Below are positions 10,947 to 19,922 of a stretch of DNA of 64,000 bases, in pieces. Made by a program: the position numbers and the translations under genes. Positions within the stretch are counted from its first letter, which is position 1, and every line of letters begins with the position of its first letter. This stretch comes from Mycolicibacterium bacteremicum (GTDB taxonomy: Bacteria > Actinomycetota > Actinomycetes > Mycobacteriales > Mycobacteriaceae), in the NCBI RefSeq assembly GCF_002086115.1, contig NZ_MVHJ01000003.1, positions 62,001-126,000 on the forward strand, written 5' to 3'. Below the pieces are notes generated by a model. The model worked only from the letters and a program-made list of their open reading frames with translations, had not been told where the DNA came from and did no database searches.

Positions 10947-12461
10947 GTGAGCAGCGCACCCGGATACCAGGCCCCGACCGTCACCGTCAGCTCGTCCCTG
11001 CCCGGCAGGGGTGTCACCGACGCCGTCTTGCTGGTCGGCGTGGTCAGCGGAGACGACGGCCCCGTGGTGGCCGGCGCCCAGACCCACCTCGGCGCCGATG
11101 CCGTCACCGCAATCGAATCCGGCCTGCGGGCGCTCAATGCGACCGGTGGCGAGGGCCAGCTGCACCGACTGGTGGTGACCGGCCTGCCGGTGGCCAGCGT
11201 GCTGACCGTCGGTCTCGGCGACCCGCGCGAGGAATGGCCCGCGGACACCATCCGTCGGGCGGCCGGTGCGGCGGCCCGCTCACTGGACAAGGTCGGCACC
11301 GTCGTCGCCGCACTCGCCGGCCTCGATCTCGGCGCCACCGTCGAGGGCCTGATCCTGGGGGCCTACCGGTTCACCGACTTCCGCAGCGCCAAGACCGCGC
11401 CCAAGGACACCGGCCTGACCAAGATCGTCGCGCTGGCCGCCGACACCAAGGCCGCCACCAAGGCGCAGGTCCAGCGTGCGGTCGACATCGCGACCTCGGT
11501 CGCCACCGCCCGCGATTTCGTGAACACCCCGCCCAGCCATCTCTACCCCGACGAATTCGCCAAGCAGGCAAAGGCTTTGGGTGAGGCCGCCGGTCTGACC
11601 GTCGAGGTGCTCGACGACAAGGCGTTGGCCAAGGGCGGTTACGGCGGCATCATCGGCGTCGGCAAGGGTTCCTCGCGCCCGCCCCGGCTGGTACGCCTGG
11701 CCCACAAGGGCGGCGGCCGGCGCGCCAAGAAGGTGGCGCTGGTCGGCAAGGGCATCACCTTCGACACCGGCGGCATCTCGATCAAGCCGGCGGCGAACAT
11801 GCACCACATGACCTCCGACATGGGTGGGGCGGCGGCGGTCGTGGCCACCGTGGTGCTGGCCGCCAAGCAGAAACTGCCCATCGACGTCATCGCCTACGTG
11901 CCGATGGCCGAGAACATGCCCTCGGCCACCGCGCAGCGCCCCGGCGACGTGCTGACCCAGTACGGCGGCACCACCGTCGAGGTGCTCAACACCGACGCCG
12001 AGGGCCGGCTGGTGCTGGCCGACGCCATCGTGCGGGCCTGCGAGGATGATCCCGACTACCTGATCGAGACGTCCACGCTGACCGGCGCGCAGACGGTCGC
12101 CCTGGGTGCGCGCACCCCGGGCGTGATGGGCAGCGACGACTTCCGTGACCGGGTGGCCGAGCTGTCCCAGGCCATCGGCGAGAACGGCTGGGCCATGCCG
12201 CTGCCCGAGGAACTGAAGGACGACCTCAAGTCCCAGGTCGCCGACCTGGCCAATGTCAGCGCCTCGCGCTACGCCGGGATGCTGGTGGCCGGGGTGTATC
12301 TGCGTGAGTTCGTCGCCGAGGGTGTCGAGTGGGCGCATATCGACATCGCCGCACCGGCCTACAACACCGGCGGGCCGTGGGGGTACACCCCCAAGGGCGG
12401 TACCGGCGTACCGACCCGGACCATGTTCGCGGTCCTGGAGGACATCGCCGCCAACGGCTAG
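10947..12461 (+). CDS. pepB: Leucyl aminopeptidase (M17 family)
   Basis: 504-aa zinc/manganese aminopeptidase, orthologue of Rv2213, active as a cytoplasmic hexamer. Metal- and substrate-binding motifs are complete: [20 protein letters not shown] (catalytic lysine and aspartate), [11 protein letters not shown], and the M17 signature [14 protein letters not shown]. The N-terminal macro-like domain occupies about the first 180 residues. GTG start with TAGGGT 7 nt upstream. Convergent with ephD, 18 nt between stops. Confidence 0.95.
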   Translation: MSSAPGYQAPTVTVSSSLPGRGVTDAVLLVGVVSGDDGPVVAGAQTHLGADAVTAIESGLRALNATGGEGQLHRLVVTGLPVASVLTVGLGDPREEWPADTIRRAAGAAARSLDKVGTVVAALAGLDLGATVEGLILGAYRFTDFRSAKTAPKDTGLTKIVALAADTKAATKAQVQRAVDIATSVATARDFVNTPPSHLYPDEFAKQAKALGEAAGLTVEVLDDKALAKGGYGGIIGVGKGSSRPPRLVRLAHKGGGRRAKKVALVGKGITFDTGGISIKPAANMHHMTSDMGGAAAVVATVVLAAKQKLPIDVIAYVPMAENMPSATAQRPGDVLTQYGGTTVEVLNTDAEGRLVLADAIVRACEDDPDYLIETSTLTGAQTVALGARTPGVMGSDDFRDRVAELSQAIGENGWAMPLPEELKDDLKSQVADLANVSASRYAGMLVAGVYLREFVAEGVEWAHIDIAAPAYNTGGPWGYTPKGGTGVPTRTMFAVLEDIAANG

Positions 12462-12479
12462 TTTTCAGTGCGTCGCGGG

Positions 12480-14249
12480 CTACATGATGTTGCCGCCGCG
12501 GGCGGTGCTGCGCATCACCTGCGGGAAGGCGTGTGCGACGCCGTAGACGAGGTAGGCCTCGGCGTTGACCGGCCGGACCGGCTTGTTGTTGCGCACCGCG
12601 TCGATGATCGCCTTGGCCACCTTGTCCGGCCCCACCCGGCGCACCGCGAAGCCGCGCCGGGCCCGCGCGCGGATGGTGTCGGCGTCGTAGCCGCGGTCTT
12701 CGGGCAGGGAGAACCGGGTGGCCTCGACGATGTTGGTGCCGACCACCCCGGGGCAGATCGTCGACACCTTCACATCCGCCGAATCCAGCTCGGCGCGTAG
12801 ACAATCGGAGAACATGAACACCGCCGCCTTGGACGTGCAGTAGGCGTTCATCACGTTCAGCGGGGCGTAGGACGCCATCGACGCGACGTTGACGATGTGT
12901 CCGCCGATACCCCGGTCGGCCAGCCGTTTCCCGAACGAACGGCAGCCGTTGATGACGCCACCGAAGTTGATGTCCAGCACCCGCGCGTACTCCTCGGCCG
13001 GGGTGTCCAGGAAGAAGCCGGCCTGCCCGACGCCGGCGTTGTTGATCACGATGTCGGGCACGCCGTGGGTGTCGCACACCTGCTCGGCGAAGCGTTCCAC
13101 GGCGTCGGCATCGGCCACATCGAGCCGGTAGGGGTGGGCGGTGCCGCCGGCGGTGACGATCTGCGCGGCGGTTTCCGCGGCGGCGGCTTCGTCGATATCG
13201 CTGACCACGACCTCGGCCCCGCGTTCGGCGAAGGCCAGCGCGGTGGCCCGCCCGATCCCGCTGCCGGCACCGGTGATCGAGACCAGCTGATCGCCGAACG
13301 GCGCGCGCGGCAGCCCGACCCGGGCGCGGGCCAGGGTGCGCGCCGGCGGCGCCCCGTCGAGATGGTCGACGAGTTCGTTGACGGCGGCAGCCAGCGGGGC
13401 CGGATGCGACATCGGCGCCCAGTGCCCGGCGTCGAGGTCGCGACGCCACAGCAGCGGCACCCACCGTCCGATCTCGTCGTAGGTGTACGGGCGCACGTAC
13501 GGGTCGCGCCGGTTCACGATCAGCTGAACCGGCACGCCCACCTCGTGATCGGTGCGCGGCTGGCGCAGCGTCCGGAAGTAGTTGGCCCGGTAGACCTTCA
13601 TGCTGCGGGCGGCGTCGGCGGCCAGCGCGGGCGAATGGTGGATGTCCGTCGGCTTGACGCCGGCGCGCGTGAGCCGTCGTGTCATCGCGCCGCGGGCAAA
13701 GGCCAGCCGCACCGCGGCCGGCGCCAGTACCGGGGTGGAGAACGCGCCCATGTAGGACAGCCGGGCCAGCTGGGCCAGCCCGCGGCCGAACCGCCGCGGC
13801 CGGTAGGGCATCCGCAGCCCGTCCTTGACGTAGCGGTTGAGGTGCCGGCTGCTCGGCCCGGACACCGAGGTGAACGATGCCACCACCGATGCCGCACCGG
13901 GCCGGCCGAGGTACTCCCACACCCCGACCGAACCCCAGTCGTGGGCCAGCACGTGCACCGGTCGTTGCGGGCTGACCGCGGCGGCGACGGCGGCGAAGTC
14001 GTCGGCGTAGCGGGCCATGCTGTAGGCGGCCACCGGCCGGGGCACATCGGATTTCCCGACGCCGCGATTGTCGTAGCGGACCACCCGGAAACGCCCGGCC
14101 AGCAGCGGCGCCACGCCGTCCCACAGCACGTGCGAGTCCGGCCAACCGTGCACCAGCACCACCGCGGGCGCGTCCGGGTCGCCTTCCTCCCAGACGGCGA
14201 TCCGGGTGCCGTCACCGCTGGTGACGAACCGTTCGGTGACTGCTGGCAT
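12480..14249 (-). CDS. ephD: Epoxide hydrolase / short-chain dehydrogenase fusion
   Basis: 589-aa two-domain enzyme, orthologue of Rv2214c. Residues 1-~290 are an alpha/beta hydrolase of the epoxide hydrolase type (VLVHGWPDSHVLWDGV, nucleophile aspartate in LAHDWGSVGVWEYLG). Residues ~310-589 are an SDR domain: ITGAGSGIGRATALAFAERG for NADP binding and the YCTSKAA active-site motif with a serine upstream in NVASMASYAPL. EphD in M. tuberculosis has been linked to epoxymycolic acid metabolism. Start 14249 has GAGGGG just upstream, inside the preceding gene; 2 nt separate the two, so they are an operon. Confidence 0.93.
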   Translation of the reverse strand: MPAVTERFVTSGDGTRIAVWEEGDPDAPAVVLVHGWPDSHVLWDGVAPLLAGRFRVVRYDNRGVGKSDVPRPVAAYSMARYADDFAAVAAAVSPQRPVHVLAHDWGSVGVWEYLGRPGAASVVASFTSVSGPSSRHLNRYVKDGLRMPYRPRRFGRGLAQLARLSYMGAFSTPVLAPAAVRLAFARGAMTRRLTRAGVKPTDIHHSPALAADAARSMKVYRANYFRTLRQPRTDHEVGVPVQLIVNRRDPYVRPYTYDEIGRWVPLLWRRDLDAGHWAPMSHPAPLAAAVNELVDHLDGAPPARTLARARVGLPRAPFGDQLVSITGAGSGIGRATALAFAERGAEVVVSDIDEAAAAETAAQIVTAGGTAHPYRLDVADADAVERFAEQVCDTHGVPDIVINNAGVGQAGFFLDTPAEEYARVLDINFGGVINGCRSFGKRLADRGIGGHIVNVASMASYAPLNVMNAYCTSKAAVFMFSDCLRAELDSADVKVSTICPGVVGTNIVEATRFSLPEDRGYDADTIRARARRGFAVRRVGPDKVAKAIIDAVRNNKPVRPVNAEAYLVYGVAHAFPQVMRSTARGGNIM

Positions 14250-14251
14250 GG

Positions 14252-14608
14252 TTACCCCTCTAGTTCACGACGGCGTTCCCGGTCGCGTTCGATCCGGCGT
14301 CGCGCATCGTAGTCGCGCATGCGCTGGGGGTAGCCGACCTTCTGCACGTCGTACACCGGGATGTTGAGCTGCTTGCTCAGCCGTTTGGCGCCGGCGTCCC
14401 CGCCGGTGCGCCGCCGGGTCCACTCACCGTCGACGGCCACCAGCACCACGGTGACCTCGGTGACGGTGGTCTGCGGTTCGACGAAGGCCTCCACGCCGGT
14501 GTGGGTCGCGACCCACTGGCGGAGGTAGTCGAGGTCGGCCGAAGCCTGCTTACGGGTCTGCGTGCCGGCGCCCCCGCGCCCCCGGCGCCACCTGTCGAAC
14601 AGTCCCAA
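14252..14608 (-). CDS. Conserved 118-aa protein of unknown function
   Basis: Small soluble protein starting [13 protein letters not shown]. No enzyme motif is recognised. A basic N-terminus precedes a predicted alpha/beta core ([33 protein letters not shown]) and the C-terminus is strongly basic ([20 protein letters not shown]), which suggests nucleic-acid or membrane-surface contact; this is inference. TTG start at 14608 with AGGAG 5-9 nt upstream. It runs directly into ephD (2-nt gap) and faces dlaT across a 145-bp divergent region. Confidence 0.75.
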   Translation of the reverse strand: MGLFDRWRRGRGGAGTQTRKQASADLDYLRQWVATHTGVEAFVEPQTTVTEVTVVLVAVDGEWTRRRTGGDAGAKRLSKQLNIPVYDVQKVGYPQRMRDYDARRRIERDRERRRELEG

Positions 14609-14753
14609 CTGGGGTTACTCCTCTCGGATGTCACCTTCGATGGTGCCAGAGCAACCGGTGGGGACGTCCGTGACGACCGCGTGCGACGGACGTGACAGGA
14701 TAGAAGCGCACCGCATTCGACACGTGACGATGACTTTCGAGGAGTCAAAACCC

Positions 14754-16538
14754 ATGGCAATCTCAGTCCAGATGCCCGCACTCGGTGAGAGCGTGACAGA
14801 GGGGACCGTCACACGATGGCTCAAGCAGGAGGGCGACACCGTCGCCGTCGACGAGCCGCTGCTTGAGGTTTCCACCGACAAGGTCGACACCGAGATCCCG
14901 TCGCCCGCCGCGGGCGTGCTCACCAAGATCATCGCGGCCGAGGACGACGTCGTCGAGGTCGGTGGCGACCTCGCGCTGATCGGCGAGGAGGGCGAGTCCG
15001 CCCCGACCGGCGATTCCACTCCCGCCGAAGAGGCCGAGCCGGAGCCCGAACCCGAACCGGAGCCCGAGCCCGCCGCCGAAGAGTCCGAGCCGCAAGAGTC
15101 CGAACCCCAGGAATCCAAGCCCGCCAAGCCGGCCGCGTCCGGCGGGGGTGAGTCCACCTCCGTGAAGATGCCGGAGCTGGGCGAGTCGGTCACCGAGGGC
15201 ACCGTCACCCGCTGGCTGAAGAAGGTCGGCGACGAGGTTGCCGTCGACGAGCCGCTGGTCGAGGTCTCCACCGACAAGGTCGACACCGAGATCCCGTCGC
15301 CGGTCGCCGGCACGCTGCTGTCGATCAGCGCCGAGGAGGACGATGTCGTCGCGGTCGGCGGCGAGCTCGCCAAGATCGGCGAGGCCGGTGCCGAGGCCGC
15401 CGTCGAACCCGAACCAGAGCCCGAGCCCGAGCCCAAGGAAGAGGCCAAGCCCGAACCCAAGCCGGAGCCCAAGCAAGAGGCCAAGCCCGAACCCAAGCCG
15501 GAGCCGAAGCCCGAACCCAAGCAAGAAACCAAGCCCGAACCCAAGTCCGATCCCGCACCGGCGGCCGCCGGCAGCGAATCCGATGCCAACCCGTATGTCA
15601 CCCCGCTGGTGCGCAAGCTCGCCTCGGAGAACGGCGTCGACCTGGCCTCGGTGAAGGGCACCGGGGTCGGTGGGCGGATCCGCAAGCAGGATGTGTTGGC
15701 CGCGGCGGAGAGCAAGAAGTCGAGCACCGAGCAGGCCGCCGAGGCGCCCGCCAAGGCGCCGGCCGCCGCGATGGCGCCGGCCAACGCCAACACCAGCCCG
15801 GCGCCGCTGTCGCATCTGCGGGGCACCACCCAGAAGGCGAACCGGATCCGTCAGCTCACCGCGAAGAAGACCCGCGAGTCGCTGCAGGCCACCGCGCAGC
15901 TGACGCAGACCCACGAGGTCGATCTGACCAAGATCGTGGCGCTGCGGGCCAAGGCGAAGAAGAGCTTCGCCGAGCGCGAGGGCGTCAACCTGACGTTCCT
16001 GCCGTTCTTCGCCGTCGCCGTGGTCGATGCCCTCAAGGCGCATCCCAACGTGAACGCCAGCTACAACGAGGACACCAAGGAGATCACCTACTACGACGCC
16101 GAGCACCTCGGCTTCGCGGTGGACACCGAGCAGGGTCTGCTCTCCCCCGTCGTGCACAACGCCGGTGATCTCTCGCTGGCCGGGCTGGCCCGGGCCATCG
16201 CCGATATCGCCGCGCGCGCCCGGTCGGGCAACCTCAAGCCCGACGAGCTCTCCGGTGGCACCTTCACCATCACCAACATCGGCAGCCAGGGCGCGCTGTT
16301 CGACACCCCGATCCTGGTACCGCCGCAGGCGGCGATGCTGGGCACCGGCGCCATCGTCAAGCGGCCGCGGGTGATCGTCGACGAGTTCGGCAACGAGTCG
16401 ATCGGCGTGCGGTCGGTGGCCTACCTGCCGCTCACCTACGATCACCGGCTCATCGACGGCGCGGACGCGGGACGCTTCCTGACCACGATCAAGCGGCGGC
16501 TTGAAGAGGGCGCGTTCGAGGCCGATCTGGGGCTGTAA
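14754..16538 (+). CDS. dlaT: Dihydrolipoamide acyltransferase, E2 component
   Basis: 594-aa E2 core of the pyruvate dehydrogenase complex and of the peroxynitrite reductase system, orthologue of Rv2215. Two lipoyl domains (residues ~2-78 and ~138-212), each with [17 protein letters not shown] lysine site. They are joined by an acidic Glu-Pro linker and followed by a Lys-Pro-Glu linker built from KPEP-type repeats. The E3-binding domain ([20 protein letters not shown]) and the catalytic domain with [20 protein letters not shown] close the protein. Start 14754 has GAGGAG 9 nt upstream; an in-frame ATG at 14730 is less likely. Works with aceE in this window; lipoate is supplied by lipB/lipA. Confidence 0.96.
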   Translation: MAISVQMPALGESVTEGTVTRWLKQEGDTVAVDEPLLEVSTDKVDTEIPSPAAGVLTKIIAAEDDVVEVGGDLALIGEEGESAPTGDSTPAEEAEPEPEPEPEPEPAAEESEPQESEPQESKPAKPAASGGGESTSVKMPELGESVTEGTVTRWLKKVGDEVAVDEPLVEVSTDKVDTEIPSPVAGTLLSISAEEDDVVAVGGELAKIGEAGAEAAVEPEPEPEPEPKEEAKPEPKPEPKQEAKPEPKPEPKPEPKQETKPEPKSDPAPAAAGSESDANPYVTPLVRKLASENGVDLASVKGTGVGGRIRKQDVLAAAESKKSSTEQAAEAPAKAPAAAMAPANANTSPAPLSHLRGTTQKANRIRQLTAKKTRESLQATAQLTQTHEVDLTKIVALRAKAKKSFAEREGVNLTFLPFFAVAVVDALKAHPNVNASYNEDTKEITYYDAEHLGFAVDTEQGLLSPVVHNAGDLSLAGLARAIADIAARARSGNLKPDELSGGTFTITNIGSQGALFDTPILVPPQAAMLGTGAIVKRPRVIVDEFGNESIGVRSVAYLPLTYDHRLIDGADAGRFLTTIKRRLEEGAFEADLGL

Positions 16539-16541
16539 CCG

Positions 16542-17453
16542 ATGACCGAGCAGGTCATCGCCGTCGCGGGGTCGTCGGGGCTCATCGGTTCTGCCCTGAC
16601 GACCACGCTGCGCGCCGCCGAGCACCGGGTGCTGCGCCTGGTGCGCCGCGCGCCGTCCGGTGCCGACGAGGTGTTCTGGGATCCGGACTCCGGCCGACTC
16701 GACATCGACGCGCTGACCGGTGTCGACGCGGTGATCAACCTGTGCGGTGTCGGTGTCGCGGACCAACGGTGGTCGGGTGCGTTCAAGCAGAGCCTGCGTG
16801 ACAGCCGGATCGGGCCGACCGAGGTGCTGGCCGCGGCCGTCGCCGAGGTCGGGATCCCGCTGCTGATCAATGCCAGTGCGGTCGGCTTCTACGGCGACAC
16901 CCGCAACCGGATGGTCGACGAGACCGCACCGCGGGGCGACGGGTTCCTGGCCCAGCTGTGCGCCGATTGGGAGGCGTCGACGGCCGCGGCGTCCGACGCC
17001 GGCGCCCGGGTGGTGCTGCTGCGCACCGGTCTGGTGCTCTCCCCCAGCGGCGGCATGCTCAGCCGGCTGCGGCCGATCTTCGGGCTTGGCCTCGGTGCCC
17101 GGCTGGGCAACGGGCGCCAGTACTTCCCGTGGATCAGCCTGGAGGACGTGATCAGGGCCATCCGCTTCGCGCTGCGCCACGACGCGCTGTCGGGTCCGGT
17201 GAATCTGACCGGACCGGCACCGGTCACCAACGGGGAGTTCACCGCCGCATTCGGGCGCGCCCTGCACCGGCCGACGCCGATGATCGTGCCCGGTTTCGCG
17301 CTGCGCGCCGCGCTCGGCGAGTTCGCCGACGAGGGACTGCTGGCCGGGCAGCGCGCCATCCCGGCCGCTCTGGAACGGGCCGGTTTCGTGTTCGCGCACA
17401 ACACCGTCGGCGAGGCACTGACCTATGTCACCTCCGGTGTCCCACCGGCGTGA
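16542..17453 (+). CDS. TIGR01777-type NAD(P) epimerase (Rv2216-like)
   Basis: 303-aa SDR-type protein of the DUF1731/YfcH family. N-terminal nucleotide-binding [20 protein letters not shown], then the family stretches [28 protein letters not shown] and [17 protein letters not shown]; the C-terminal DUF1731 segment has [20 protein letters not shown]. Substrate unknown. It starts 3 nt after the dlaT stop, so it is likely translationally coupled. The stop lies in the first copy of a 28-bp tandem repeat. Confidence 0.88.
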   Translation: MTEQVIAVAGSSGLIGSALTTTLRAAEHRVLRLVRRAPSGADEVFWDPDSGRLDIDALTGVDAVINLCGVGVADQRWSGAFKQSLRDSRIGPTEVLAAAVAEVGIPLLINASAVGFYGDTRNRMVDETAPRGDGFLAQLCADWEASTAAASDAGARVVLLRTGLVLSPSGGMLSRLRPIFGLGLGARLGNGRQYFPWISLEDVIRAIRFALRHDALSGPVNLTGPAPVTNGEFTAAFGRALHRPTPMIVPGFALRAALGEFADEGLLAGQRAIPAALERAGFVFAHNTVGEALTYVTSGVPPA

Positions 17454-17507
17454 GTATCTGGCCGGTGTCCCACCGGCGTGAGTATCTGGCCGGTGTCCCA
17501 CCGGCGT
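17434..17507 (+). repeat. 28-bp tandem repeat, 2.6 copies, each a hairpin
   Basis: Repeat starts recur at 17436, 17464 and 17492 with a strict 28-bp period and no mismatch until the third copy diverges at about 17508. Each copy contains a 7-bp (6-bp in the first) perfect stem with a TCC loop: GCCGGTG-TCC-CACCGGC at 17461-17477 and 17489-17505. The first copy carries the stop codon of the epimerase gene; the third runs into the lipB -10 box. Confidence 0.9.
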
Positions 17508-17512
17508 AGCGT
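17507..17512 (+). promoter_or_regulatory. -10 box of lipB, leaderless
   Basis: TAGCGT, then 6 nt, then GTG 17519. The box is made at the point where the third 28-bp repeat copy departs from the consensus. Confidence 0.5.
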
Positions 17513-17518
17513 CTAGCT

Positions 17519-18190
17519 GTGAACTCCATCCGCTCCTCGGCCGAACCGATGCAGGTACGCCTGCTGGGCACCCTGGACTATCAGCAGGCCTGGCAGCTGC
17601 AGCGCGAGATCGCCGACGCGCGGGTTGCCGGTGGCCCGGACACGCTGCTGCTGCTCGAGCATCCGCCGGTGTACACCGCGGGCAAACGCACCGAGGACCA
17701 CGAACGCCCGGTCGACGGTGTCCCGGTGGTGGACACCGACCGCGGCGGCAAGATCACCTGGCACGGGCCGGGTCAGCTGGTCGGTTATCCGATCATCGGG
17801 TTGGCCGAGCCGCTGGACGTGGTGAACTTCGTTCGGCGCCTTGAGGAAGCACTGATCACCGTGTGCGCCGAACTCGGCCTGCCGACGACGCGCATCGACG
17901 GACGCTCCGGGGTCTGGGTGCCCGCGACGAATGCCGCCCCGGCCCGCAAGGTCGGCGCCATCGGCATCCGGGTGGCCCGCGGGGTCACCCTGCACGGCTT
18001 CGCCCTCAACTGCGACTGCGACCTCGGCGCGTTCGGCGGGATCATCCCGTGCGGTATCACCGACGCCGGCGTCACCTCACTGACCGCCGAGCTGGGGCGC
18101 CACGTCGGGGTGAAAGATGTCACGGACGCCGTCGCCGACGCCGTCTCCGGCGCTTTGGACGGGCGAATCCGCGTAGCATTGACGTCGTGA
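17519..18190 (+). CDS. lipB: Octanoyl-[ACP]:protein octanoyltransferase
   Basis: 223-aa enzyme, orthologue of Rv2217, that moves octanoate from acyl carrier protein to lipoyl domains. Seen: [33 protein letters not shown], the catalytic lysine in [11 protein letters not shown] and the cysteine pair in [17 protein letters not shown] start follows the leaderless box. The stop overlaps the lipA start (GTGA). Confidence 0.95.
   Translation: MNSIRSSAEPMQVRLLGTLDYQQAWQLQREIADARVAGGPDTLLLLEHPPVYTAGKRTEDHERPVDGVPVVDTDRGGKITWHGPGQLVGYPIIGLAEPLDVVNFVRRLEEALITVCAELGLPTTRIDGRSGVWVPATNAAPARKVGAIGIRVARGVTLHGFALNCDCDLGAFGGIIPCGITDAGVTSLTAELGRHVGVKDVTDAVADAVSGALDGRIRVALTS
18174..18179 (+). promoter_or_regulatory. 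Internal -10 box for lipA
   Basis: TAGCAT inside the end of lipB, 7 nt before GTG 18187. It could give lipA a separate leaderless transcript. Confidence 0.45.
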
Positions 18191-19125
18191 CTGTCGTACC
18201 GGAAGGCCGTAAACTCCTGCGCCTCGAGGTGCGCAATGCCGAGACCCCCATCGAGCGCAAGCCGCCGTGGATCAAGACCAAACTGCGCACCGGTCCGGAG
18301 TACACCGAACTGAAGAGCCTGGTCCGCCGCGAGGGTCTGCACACCGTCTGCGAAGAGGCCGGCTGCCCCAACATCTACGAGTGCTGGGAGGACCGCGAGG
18401 CCACCTTCCTCATCGGTGGTGAACAGTGCACCCGGCGCTGCGACTTCTGCCAGATCGACACCGGCAAGCCCGCCGAACTGGATCGTGACGAGCCGCGCCG
18501 CGTCGCCGAGAGTGTGCAGGCGATGGGTCTGCGCTACTCGACGGTCACCGGGGTGGCCCGCGATGATCTTCCCGACGGCGGCGCGTGGCTCTACGCCGAG
18601 ACCGTGCGGCAGATCCACGAGCTCAACCCGAACACCGGCGTCGAGCTGCTGGCCCCGGACTTCAACGCGATTCCCGAACAGCTGGCCGAGGTGTTCGAGT
18701 CCCGTCCGGAGGTGTTCGCGCACAACGTCGAGACGGTGCCGCGCATCTTCAAGCGGATCCGGCCGGCCTTCCGCTACCAGCGCAGCCTCGATGTCATCAC
18801 CGCCGCACGCGATTTCGGGCTGGTGACCAAGAGCAACCTGATCCTCGGCATGGGCGAGACGCCCGAGGAGGTGCGCACCGCGCTGGTCGATCTGCACTCC
18901 GCGGGCTGCGACATCGTCACCATCACCCAGTACCTGCGCCCGTCGCCGCGCCACCACCCCGTCGAGCGTTGGGTGCGGCCCGAGGAATTCGTCGAGCATT
19001 CCGACTACGCCAAGAGCATCGGCTTCACCGGTGTGCTGGCCGGACCGCTGGTGCGATCGTCCTACCGGGCGGGCAAGTTGTATGCCGAGGCTGCGCGGGT
19101 CAGAGCAGCCGCCGGCGCATCGTAA
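18187..19125 (+). CDS. lipA: Lipoyl synthase (radical SAM)
   Basis: 312-aa enzyme, orthologue of Rv2218, which inserts two sulfurs into octanoyl chains. Both Fe-S cluster motifs are intact: the auxiliary cluster [12 protein letters not shown] and the radical [12 protein letters not shown]-terminal family region [21 protein letters not shown] 18187 overlaps the lipB stop and is 7 nt after a TAGCAT box. The TAA stop at 19123 is part of the next gene's -10 box. Needs an Fe-S carrier such as ErpA. Confidence 0.97.
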   Translation: MTVVPEGRKLLRLEVRNAETPIERKPPWIKTKLRTGPEYTELKSLVRREGLHTVCEEAGCPNIYECWEDREATFLIGGEQCTRRCDFCQIDTGKPAELDRDEPRRVAESVQAMGLRYSTVTGVARDDLPDGGAWLYAETVRQIHELNPNTGVELLAPDFNAIPEQLAEVFESRPEVFAHNVETVPRIFKRIRPAFRYQRSLDVITAARDFGLVTKSNLILGMGETPEEVRTALVDLHSAGCDIVTITQYLRPSPRHHPVERWVRPEEFVEHSDYAKSIGFTGVLAGPLVRSSYRAGKLYAEAARVRAAAGAS

Positions 19126-19128
19126 ACT
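19123..19128 (+). promoter_or_regulatory. -10 box of DUF4191 gene, leaderless
   Basis: TAAACT overlapping the lipA stop, then TGTCGA and ATG 19135. Confidence 0.5.
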
Positions 19129-19134
19129 TGTCGA

Positions 19135-19887
19135 ATGGCGAAATCGCGTAACCCCGCCCAGACCAAGGCCGCCAAGGCCGAGGCGAAGGCCGCCCGCAAG
19201 GCTGCGTCCAAGCAGCGCCGCAGTCAGCTGTGGCAGGCCTTCCAGATCCAGCGCAAAGAGGACAAGCGGCTGCTGCCGTACATGATCGGCGCGTTCGTCG
19301 TCATCGTGGGCGCCTCGATCGCGCTCGGCGTGCTGGCCGGCGGTTTCACCATGTACATGCTGATCCCGCTGGGCATCATCCTGGGCGCGCTGGTGGCCTT
19401 CATCATCTTCGGTCGCCGCGCGCAGAAGTCGGTGTACCGCAAGGCCGAGGGCCAGACCGGTGCGGCCGCCTGGGCGCTGGACAACCTGCGCGGACGCTGG
19501 CGGGTCACCCCGGGTGTCGCGGCCACCGGACACTTCGACGCCGTGCACCGGGTGGTCGGCCGCCCGGGTGTCATCCTGGTCGGTGAGGGTTCCGCGAACC
19601 GGGTGAAACCGCTTCTGGCGCAGGAGAAGAAGAAGACCGCGCGGCTGGTCGGCGATGTGCCGATCTACGACATCGTGGTGGGCAACGGCGACGGTGAGGT
19701 GCCGCTGGCCAAGCTGGAGCGCCACCTGGGCAAGCTGCCGGCCAATATCACCGTCAAGCAGATGGATTCGCTGGAGTCGAAGCTGGTGGCGCTGGGCTCC
19801 AAGATCGGCCCGGCCGCCATGCCGAAGGGCCCGCTGCCCAACCAGGCCAAGATGCGCGGCGTCGGACGCACCGTCCGCCGCAAATAG
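19135..19887 (+). CDS. DUF4191 membrane protein (Rv2219-like)
   Basis: 250-aa actinobacterial membrane protein with no known activity. A short basic Ala/Lys N-terminus (QTKAAKAEAKAARKAASKQRR) precedes two hydrophobic helices at about 45-65 and 70-90 (YMIGAFVVIVGASIALGVLA; YMLIPLGIILGALVAFIIFG). The remaining ~150 residues are cytoplasmic, including RVVGRPGVILVGEGSANRVK. The gene follows lipA in all mycobacteria I recall, but a link to lipoate is not shown. Confidence 0.87.
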   Translation: MAKSRNPAQTKAAKAEAKAARKAASKQRRSQLWQAFQIQRKEDKRLLPYMIGAFVVIVGASIALGVLAGGFTMYMLIPLGIILGALVAFIIFGRRAQKSVYRKAEGQTGAAAWALDNLRGRWRVTPGVAATGHFDAVHRVVGRPGVILVGEGSANRVKPLLAQEKKKTARLVGDVPIYDIVVGNGDGEVPLAKLERHLGKLPANITVKQMDSLESKLVALGSKIGPAAMPKGPLPNQAKMRGVGRTVRRK

Positions 19888-19910
19888 TCGCAAGCGCAAA
19901 TATTTGGCCC

Positions 19911-19916
19911 TAGATT
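19911..19916 (+). promoter_or_regulatory. -10 box of amidohydrolase, leaderless
   Basis: TAGATT, 6 nt, ATG 19923. Confidence 0.55.
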
Positions 19917-19922
19917 GCTCGC

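Noticed and set aside
14763..17501. 912-aa open frame on the minus strand across dlaT and the epimerase
   Set aside because: Antisense shadow with no family motif and Gly/Leu repeats that mirror the DlaT linkers.
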